From Hemileia vastatrix (lineage: Eukaryota; Basidiomycota; Pucciniomycetes; Pucciniales; Zaghouaniaceae): 64,000 nt of DNA. Numbering within the stretch: position 1 is the first letter of the stretch; each line of letters starts with the position of its first letter. The notes below the pieces were generated by a model. That model saw only the letters and a list, made by a program, of their open reading frames with translations, was not told where the DNA came from and did not search any database. The position numbers were made by a program, and so were the translations under genes. This document shows, in pieces, positions 57,697 through 64,000 of this stretch. The DNA lies in NCBI GenBank assembly GCA_030280995.1, contig JASXTE010000005.1:28688501-28752500 (forward strand), given 5' to 3'.

Positions 57697-58749
57697 TTTC
57701 AGAGTATCTAGTATATAATTATGATTTAATAGTATTTATTAATGGTCCTACTACTTATTGATAAATGATATTGTGATTAAACCTCAGGGGAAGACTAATA
57801 AAATAGTTATACTCAAATAAAACTCCCAATACTTGGATTTAAATGCGTGCTAGTGGTGGAAAATAGATAAATAGAATATAGTTATAGCTTATATAATGAT
57901 AATATCAATTTATAAAGGCTTTATAATATATTTCTAAAAGATAATAATTGTGTTAAAGTGTTTAATTTAATTGTAGTAAGTAAGTGAAGTCTAATAACCA
58001 TCAAAATCCACTGGAGTGCACAGACCTTAAATCCAGATGATGTCACTGCTATCCCCCGCAATTACAGAACTGTGAGGGCCCATCAACTCCCCATGGCGTC
58101 CACTTCAAGCAGATTCAAAACCCAGACCTCCAGTAAGGACCCTCAATCACAATTAAAGATAATACAGACCCATACCATAAAAAGAGAATTCAGAATAAAG
58201 TTGATACCATAAAGAAACAGGTAAAATAACTAATCCAAAAGAAATAAAATGAGACTTAAAGCATATATAGAAAACAAATTAAATTTCCAAGCCCCCAGTA
58301 ACATCCCCAAGCATCCATATTAGCCCAGCAATGACCATGAAACCCATAAATCTGTGAATATCCATCCAAGGAGACAGATTAAGTTGTTCAAACTGAGTAC
58401 ATGCGCCTGAAATAGATGTATATGCTTCTGTAGGAATTGTGGATCCATTGAATACTCCCATATGACCTAATAATCAGAAAATTAAAGTTTATAGCCTATA
58501 AGGAGGCTAAAACACCCTTATAGACCTAAATATACATAATATACTGCATATTTCATTGAATATGAGATTTATGTATACATATAAGCTTATGTATGACAAT
58601 AATTACTTAATATCACTTAAGATAAATATATTATATAAACATATATATAAGTTTTTTAACTTTAATTTTATGATATAAGCTTAATGTATTTAAGGTTATC
58701 TTATTTTAAACATAAGAATTACTCAGTCCTGGAGTTACCTAGGCTGACA
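57697..58749 (-). repeat. A2 5' LTR
   Basis: 1053 bp; starts TTTCAGAG (decayed TGTCAG) and ends GGCTGACA at 58749. About 100 bp near 58630 are deleted relative to 15065-16239. Confidence 0.9.
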
Positions 58750-59592
58750 GTTTTAACCTCTTAATAGCCTATAACCTTTATTTTTCTTTTTATTTTAGGT
58801 CATGTAGACATAATTAGTGGACTCACGACGCCTAAACAAGCATATACACTTTTTCCAGGCGCATATATCCAGTTTGGACAACTTAATCTGCTTCCTTAGA
58901 TGGATTTTCACGGATTTATGAGTTGGGATAATATTACTGAGTTAATATAGATGCTTGGAGATGTTATTGGGGGCTTGGACAGTTAATTTGGTTCCTTTAT
59001 ATACTTTGGGTTCCATTTTATACTCTTTGGATGAGTTATTTTACTGGTTTATCTATGGTATCTGCTTTTATCTGTTTATTCTATTTATGGTATGGGTCTG
59101 TGGTATCAATAATTGTGATGGAGGGTCCTTACTGGAGGTCTGGGTGTTGAGACTGCTTGAAGTGGACGCCATGGGGAGGTGATGGGCCCTCAAAGTGCTT
59201 TAATTGCCAGGGTTAGCAGTGACATCACCTGGATTGGAGGTCTGTGCACTCCAGTGGATTTTGGTATAAGTAAGGAAGGATTTGAATGGGTTATTAGACA
59301 TTAATTACTTACTACACATTAAACAAACATTTTAAAACAATTATTATCATATATAAATATATTATAAAGCATTTATAAATTGATATTATCTTTATATAAG
59401 CTATAAGTATATTTTATTATTCTATTTTCCACCACTAGCATGCATAAAAATCCAAGTATTGTGAGTTTTTATTGAGAATAACTATTTTATTAGTCTTCCC
59501 CTGAGGTTTAATCACTGAGCCATTAAACAATAAGTAGTAGGACCATTAATATTTACTATTAAATCATACTTAAATACTAGCACACACTGACA
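58750..59592 (+). repeat. Solo LTR C, right part
   Basis: Resumes with GTTTTAACCTCTTAATAGCC, the exact continuation of the LTR broken at 15064, and ends CACACTGACA at 59592, followed by ATGTT. Total LTR 1182 bp. Confidence 0.9.
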
Positions 59593-59624
59593 ATGTTAGT
59601 AGTTTTAAGTAGCAATCTGTGTAG

Positions 59625-60456
59625 AAATAAAAATAAAAATAAAAATAAAAATAAAAATAAAAATAAAAATAAAAATAAAAATAAAAATAAAAATAAAAAT
59701 AAAAATAAAAATAAAAATAAAAATAAAAATAAAAATAAAAATAAAAATAAAAATAAAAATAAAAATAAAAATAAAAATAAAAATAAAAATAAAAATAAAA
59801 ATAAAAATAAAAATAAAAATAAAAATAAAAATAAAAATAAAAATAAAAATAAAAATAAAAATAAAAATAAAAATAAAAATAAAAATAAAAATAAAAATAA
59901 AAATAAAAATAAAAATAAAAATAAAAATAAAAATAAAAATAAAAATAAAAATAAAAATAAAAATAAAAATAAAAATAAAAATAAAAATAAAAATAAAAAT
60001 AAAAATAAAAATAAAAATAAAAATAAAAATAAAAATAAAAATAAAAATAAAAATAAAAATAAAAATAAAAATAAAAATAAAAATAAAAATAAAAATAAAA
60101 ATAAAAATAAAAATAAAAATAAAAATAAAAATAAAAATAAAAATAAAAATAAAAATAAAAATAAAAATAAAAATAAAAATAAAAATAAAAATAAAAATAA
60201 AAATAAAAATAAAAATAAAAATAAAAATAAAAATAAAAATAAAAATAAAAATAAAAATAAGAATAAAAATAAAAATAAAAATAAAAATAAAAATAAAAAT
60301 AAAAATTAAAATTAAAATTAAAATTAAAATTAAAATTAAAATTAAAATTAAAATTAAAATTAAAATTAAAATTAAAATTAAAATTAAAATTAAAATAAAA
60401 ATTAAAATTAAAATTAAAATTAAAATTAAAATTAAAATAAAAATAAAAATAAAACA
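59625..60456. repeat. Hexanucleotide microsatellite (AAAAAT)n-(AAAATT)n
   Basis: About 113 units of AAAAAT (59625-60304) with a single visible G interruption near 60261, then about 22 units of AAAATT (60303-60436) with one AAAAAT-type unit near 60394, then about three AAAAAT units. Long frames of Asn-Lys or Phe-Tyr repeats are artefacts. Confidence 0.97.
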
Positions 60457-60744
60457 AATTTTTATATAACTGCTAATTTATATTGTTTTCTCTATTCAGT
60501 GAATTATTAATTTCTTTTTTTATTAATGTCTGGAAGAAGAAGCCTCTCACAGTTGGTACGGATTATGTTGGTGTTTTAGTTTCTTGTTAGGATTTGAGGA
60601 TGAACTGTGTTCCTTGTGGTGTAGTCAGCTGGAGAGAGTGTAGGGATAGTAATGGTCAGGAACTGGATTTGAAGGTAATTTTTGGGTAGAAGTAGAAGAG
60701 GCTGAGATGGAGTGTTGGAAGGTGTGCTTAATTATCCTAGACAT
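60457..60744. other. Unassigned sequence between microsatellite and copia element
   Basis: Less AT-rich than its surroundings. Frames on both strands are short and I recognise no domain. It could be the remnant 3' end of the copia element or unrelated sequence; no LTR boundary is visible. Confidence 0.3.
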
Positions 60745-61283
60745 CTTCCAGTGGTCATCAAGAAGTTGTTTCCTCAGGTTCTTTTTGTTTGCTATTTATT
60801 GATGCTTGATTATCACATTTCAGAATGAAATAATAGGAAAAATTGATTAGGTCATTTAGGAGATTTTGTATCCATAATCCCATTCTTGTCACAGCTCCTA
60901 GTGCCATGTATTCTGTGTGAGACGTTGACGTAGCCAATGAGGGCATTCTTTTTGATGACCAGAAAATTAAACTTTGTTCCATTTCGATAACTATTCCACC
61001 AGTTGATCTTGAAAATTCCCCGCCCCAGTTTGCATTGGAGAAAACAATCAGTTAAATACTTTCATGTGGTGTGCTTTGAAATAGATGAAGTTTTTTGTGC
61101 ACTGTGTGTTTTAGGTAACTTAATAGATGATTTAGTGCCCGCCAGTGTTCATGTGTTGGATTTTTGGCATGGCGCGCTAGTTGATTCACCATATAGCTAA
61201 TGTCTGGTCAAGTGGCCATTGTGATGTAGCTTATTGATCCTATTATAGATAAGTAATCAGTAGAACGTATTGCCATGTTTGTG
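60745..61283 (-). pseudogene. Copia RNase H
   Basis: Open at 60982-60758: IFWSSKRMPSLATSTSHTEYMALG and LKCDNQASINSKQKE. This matches the copia ISWSSKRQxxVALSSTEAEY and CDNxxAI motifs. The tail that normally follows (HIDIRYHFIR type) is missing, so the end is truncated. Confidence 0.8.
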
Positions 61284-62195
61284 TCATTTGAGATGGAGAG
61301 GTTGATTATGTTCAATACCAGTAATGTGATATTTTGTAAGAATTCTTGGAAGTAGTGTTTCTTGACTGAGAATAAAACCTTGTTGTGTCCTCTCTACATT
61401 CAGGCCTACTATTGCATTAAGATTGTCTTGCCATTTTATTATTAGCGTTTGTTTCAAATCCCTTTCTAAATTTTTTAGTGTTTCTGTGTTGTTGGCAGTT
61501 ACTATACCATCATCAACATGCACTCAAGGAATTGATTTGTTTTTGTTGTTTGTTAGAAAATATACACTGTTGTTGTATGATGACATAGAGTATCCAATGT
61601 TTTTTAATTGATTACCAAAGTGCCTCCACCAGCATCTTTCCGCTTGAGAAGTGCCATACAGCGCTTTTTTAAGCTTATATGCTTTGTCATCATTTTTAAT
61701 AAAACCGGGTTGATCTTTCACCCATACTTCTTAATCAATAGGACTGTGTAGACATGCCGCTGTTACATCAAATGTGTGGACTAGCCAGTTGTAAATTGCA
61801 GCCATTGTCAGAATTATTCTTGGTGCCCTGAAAGAAGCTGTTGGGGCAAAAGTAGATGAGTAATCAATGCCTTTGACTTGTTTGAATCCTTTAGCTACAT
61901 TCTAGCTTTTGCTAAGATCTTTCCTGTGAATCTGTCTGTCTTTTCTGTGAAACCCACCTTGCATCTAGAATACAAGCTTCTTTTGGAGGTGTTTCTTTTG
62001 TCCATACTTGCATGCTGGTTAAATTGTCAAATTTTTTTTGGCAAGCGTTTTTCCATTGTTCCTTTTCAGTTGATTTCATGGCCTTGTTATAAGATTTAGG
62101 TACATCTGCAATGAAAAATTCACAATTTTTCATTATGTCGTCAATTAGTTTTTCTTGTTCTTTTATTGTTTCTTCTCTATGAAAATTGCCAAGTG
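61284..62195 (-). pseudogene. Copia reverse transcriptase
   Basis: Blocks at 62133-61912 (AMKSTEKEQWKNACQKKF ... ILDARWVSQKR), 61721-61524 (YKLKKALYGTSQAERCWW) and 61523-61284 (VHVDDGIVTANN, LERDLKQTLIIKW, IVGLNVERT). The catalytic pair appears as HVDD. A TGA just before it fits loss of a Trp codon. The middle 61722-61911 has many stops. Confidence 0.85.
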
Positions 62196-63080
62196 TTAGT
62201 TTGATGTGTTAATAGGTTCTGATTTGTTAGTAATAAAATCAATATGAATTTTAGGTGATTTTGTCAAACCTTCTCCAAAAGACTCCCAAGCTGAGACTAT
62301 AGTACGCTTATCTTCTGGGTCCCAGAAGATCCATCCTTTCATACCTGCAGGATAACCAATGAGTATGCATTTCTTTGCTCTTTCATCTAACTTTTTGCGT
62401 TTTTCTGCAGGGATGTGGACATAGGCAGTCTCCCCAAAGTGTTTAATTATATCTAGCTGTGGTTTTATTTGGAAGAGTTTTTCATAAGGTGTCATGTCAG
62501 AGGATTTTTTGTTGGGAATGTGATTAAGTATAAATGATGCCCATTTGAAAGAAAAGCTCCAGAATATTTTTCTGAGATTGCTGTCGAAAATTATGGTGTG
62601 TCCCATCTCAATCAATGTTTGGTTGTATCGCTCTATTTTGCCATTTTGAGGAAGTGATTTTTTATGTACAATGCCTTTTGGCATTGTGAAGTTGTCCATA
62701 ATTTTGTTATTAAATTCACCACCATTGTCAGAACATAAAATTTTCACTTTATTCAATGTTTGGAGCTCCAGTCTGTTGATGATTTCTATTACCTTTGACG
62801 TTGCTTCAGATTTATGTTTTATGATGTGACATTCACTATAAGATGTTTCTATGTCTTTTATTGTTAAAGCATATAATCCACCATCAAGTGATTCTTCTTC
62901 AATTGGGCCAATCAGTTCTGTAGTTATAATTTCTAGGGGATTTGTGTTTCTACCCGTTGTTTGCAAAAATCATTGGTGTTTACTTTTGCACATCTGACAC
63001 GCATCACATATTATATTACCTGGTGGAAGAGAATCAGGTAAGCCTAAACCCATTTTATTACTTATAAGCTTTCTTATTTG
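62196..63080 (-). pseudogene. Copia integrase
   Basis: 256 open codons (62966-62196). A GAG-preintegrase-like zinc segment (CDACQMCKSKH, 63010-62975) precedes it. Core: TELIGPIEE at the first catalytic position, where Asp would be expected (TDLIGP), then CSDNGGEFNNK (D) and LPQNGKIERYNQTLIEMG (E). Conserved downstream copia blocks: SDMTPYEKLFQIKP and FGETAYVHIPAEKRKKLDER. Confidence 0.88.
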
Positions 63081-63800
63081 TCATAAGCTTGCATGTGCAA
63101 GAAGATAATGCCAATTATATAATATCTCTTTGTTTTTACTTCTGACTCTCTGGAAGGGCATCCATTCAGGCAAATCAAGACTAAAAGTTATAGGTTTAAT
63201 TTCATTGGTTTTTATGTCAGCAATAGTTGTTCTAGGTACATAAAGATTAGTAGTTATCATATCATTATTTATGGGTAATTTAAAAGTCCATTTTTGGTTA
63301 ATGAACATGTTTGAGAGAAGTGGGGTATTCTGGCAGCTAATTAAGGAGTCATTTATGTTGAAAAGAGAAAAATCAGCATTGCTTTTAATGAGGGAAGCAG
63401 GTGAAATAAGCGTACTTCTTGCGTCTTTGAAGTAGTATACTGGTTTAATATTGATGATTTTCCTATTCAGTCCATAGAAGCGGATTGTTCCCTTGCCTGT
63501 AATGAGAAGGGAAGTGTCATTAGTTGCAACTTTCAGGGCTATTGGGGTGGTTAGGAGAGTAAGATCTACTAACTCATTGATGTTGCCTGATAGATGGTGT
63601 GTAGCACCTGTATCAAAAATTGGTGGAGTAGGAGTGTTGTTGTCACTTACGGTAATACGTTCAAAGGCAGCCACTGAGACATCAGGGGAATCATCTGACA
63701 GTTCTATTATTTGGGCTGTTGGCTTTTGAGTGTTTTTATTTTTTGTATTGTGTCTTATATTATTGTTTCTTTGAGGGTAAGTTGGTCTATATGAGTCCAT
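63081..63800 (-). pseudogene. Copia protease and preintegrase region
   Basis: 239 open codons. The protease site is PIFDTGATHHLSG, the classic copia DTGAxxH form. The C-terminal part carries WHYLLAHASL, the preintegrase histidine motif, then a stop at 63081. The N-terminus is Asn/Thr-rich. Confidence 0.88.
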
Positions 63801-64000
63801 TTATCTTTTTGGAATATTGTGCGAATGATTGATATTTTGTGATGCCAGATTTGGATTCTGACAAACTGTTGAATTTGGGGGAATCACATTTGGTTGCACA
63901 ATGGAGGGAGGTATTATCATTGGGTAGTTAATAGTTAAGTTTGGTGGGCGTGTGTATTTAATGTTTCGTTGATAGATTTGTTTTTTTGTGCAATTTTTTT
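63801..64000 (-). pseudogene. Copia gag C-terminal tail, partial
   Basis: In frame upstream of a TAA at 63801-63803, the minus strand reads as a Pro/Asn-rich segment (PNLTINYPMIIPPSIVQP). No zinc knuckle is visible before the window edge. Confidence 0.5.

Larger units (their letters stand above)
15065..58749 (-). mobile_element. A2: Ty3 chromovirus split by nested insertions
   Basis: Minus-strand family A element whose 3' LTR is 15065-16239 and 5' LTR 57697-58749. It lies inside solo LTR C, with GTTT duplicated at 15061-15064 and 58750-58753. Its own integrase is interrupted at 16830/51801 by the B composite. Own sequence is therefore 15065-16830 and 51801-58749, about 8.7 kb, comparable with A1 and A3. 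All domains are present but broken. Confidence 0.9.
60745..64000 (-). mobile_element. Ty1/copia retrotransposon, partial
   Basis: Minus strand, order gag tail, protease, integrase, RT, RNase H reading leftward from 64000. Integrase before RT is diagnostic of copia. The 5' LTR and most of gag are beyond the right edge; a 3' LTR was not identified. Every domain is broken. Confidence 0.9.

Noticed and set aside
59570..60457. Long open frames of Asn-Lys or Phe-Tyr repeats on both strands
   Set aside because: They are translations of the hexanucleotide array; a period of six with no stop codon is always open.
60457..60744. Copia 3' LTR
   Set aside because: Expected here, but no TG...CA boundary, polypurine tract or second copy in the window supports it.
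1..64000. CRISPR arrays, bacterial operons, ribosome binding sites
   Set aside because: GT-AG introns, LTR retrotransposons and Harbinger indicate a eukaryotic nuclear genome; no regularly spaced identical repeats with unique spacers are seen.
1..64000. tRNA or rRNA genes
   Set aside because: No cloverleaf-like or rRNA-like conserved segment was recognised by eye; only possible primer binding regions next to LTRs.

Overview
The window is a stack of nested transposable elements in an AT-rich eukaryotic genome. It contains no recognisable host gene, tRNA, rRNA or CRISPR. The organism is most likely a rust fungus (Pucciniales) or a close basidiomycete relative. The chromodomain Ty3 integrase, the second Ty3 family with an RT signature of the IDDxxxKGP type, the Myb/SANT-like transposon partner protein and the TET/JBP-like dioxygenase all resemble families expanded in rusts. 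This is a judgement from remembered family patterns, not from a search. Species is not assigned.

Three main families are present. Family A is a Ty3 chromovirus with LTRs of about 1.18 kb that begin TGTCA and end TGACA (element sense), and with a C-terminal chromodomain on integrase. Copies are A1 (minus strand, 1275-10150), A2 (minus, 15065-58749, split) and A3 (plus, 41898-50632), plus a solo LTR here called C. Family B is a different Ty3 lineage with LTRs of about 1.21 kb (TGTGG...CTACA), a CCHC gag knuckle and a divergent RT. Between integrase and 3' LTR it carries two antisense, apparently spliced, cysteine-cluster genes. An older, diverged relative, B1, occupies 1-1274 and 10151 to about 13530. 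A Ty1/copia element (minus strand) fills 60745-64000 and runs off the right edge.

Nesting can be read from junctions and target-site duplications (TSDs). A1 sits in B1 (TSD AGATC). Downstream of B1, solo LTR C (TSD ATGTT) is split at 15064/58750 by A2 (duplicated GTTT). A2 is split inside its integrase at 16830/51801 by a B composite (16831-51800). That composite looks like one B element inserted in another, followed by LTR-LTR recombination that removed the left part of the outer copy. It was then hit by a 7.46-kb PIF/Harbinger transposon in its 5' LTR (17716-25177), a 261-bp CACTA-like MITE in RT (28513-28773, TSD TGA), a near-complete solo B LTR (30621-31942), and A3 in its 3' LTR (TSD AATCA).

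The most interesting unit is the Harbinger element. It has terminal inverted repeats of about 31 bp, a DDE transposase with the expected D/D/E motifs, a Myb/SANT-like coiled-coil partner protein with two introns, and a third gene between them that looks like a TET/JBP 2-oxoglutarate dioxygenase (HxD and distal His present). Fungal TET/JBP genes are known to travel with KDZ transposons. Carriage by a Harbinger element would be a different association. The element also holds a G/C-asymmetric giant palindrome and a perfect 36-bp hairpin beside its right terminus.

Almost every open reading frame is broken. Two in-frame stops are shared among family A copies (gag/protease boundary and RT/RNase H boundary), so they are either ancestral defects of a common source or recoding sites. 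A roughly 830-bp hexanucleotide array (59625-60456) separates the nest from the copia element.
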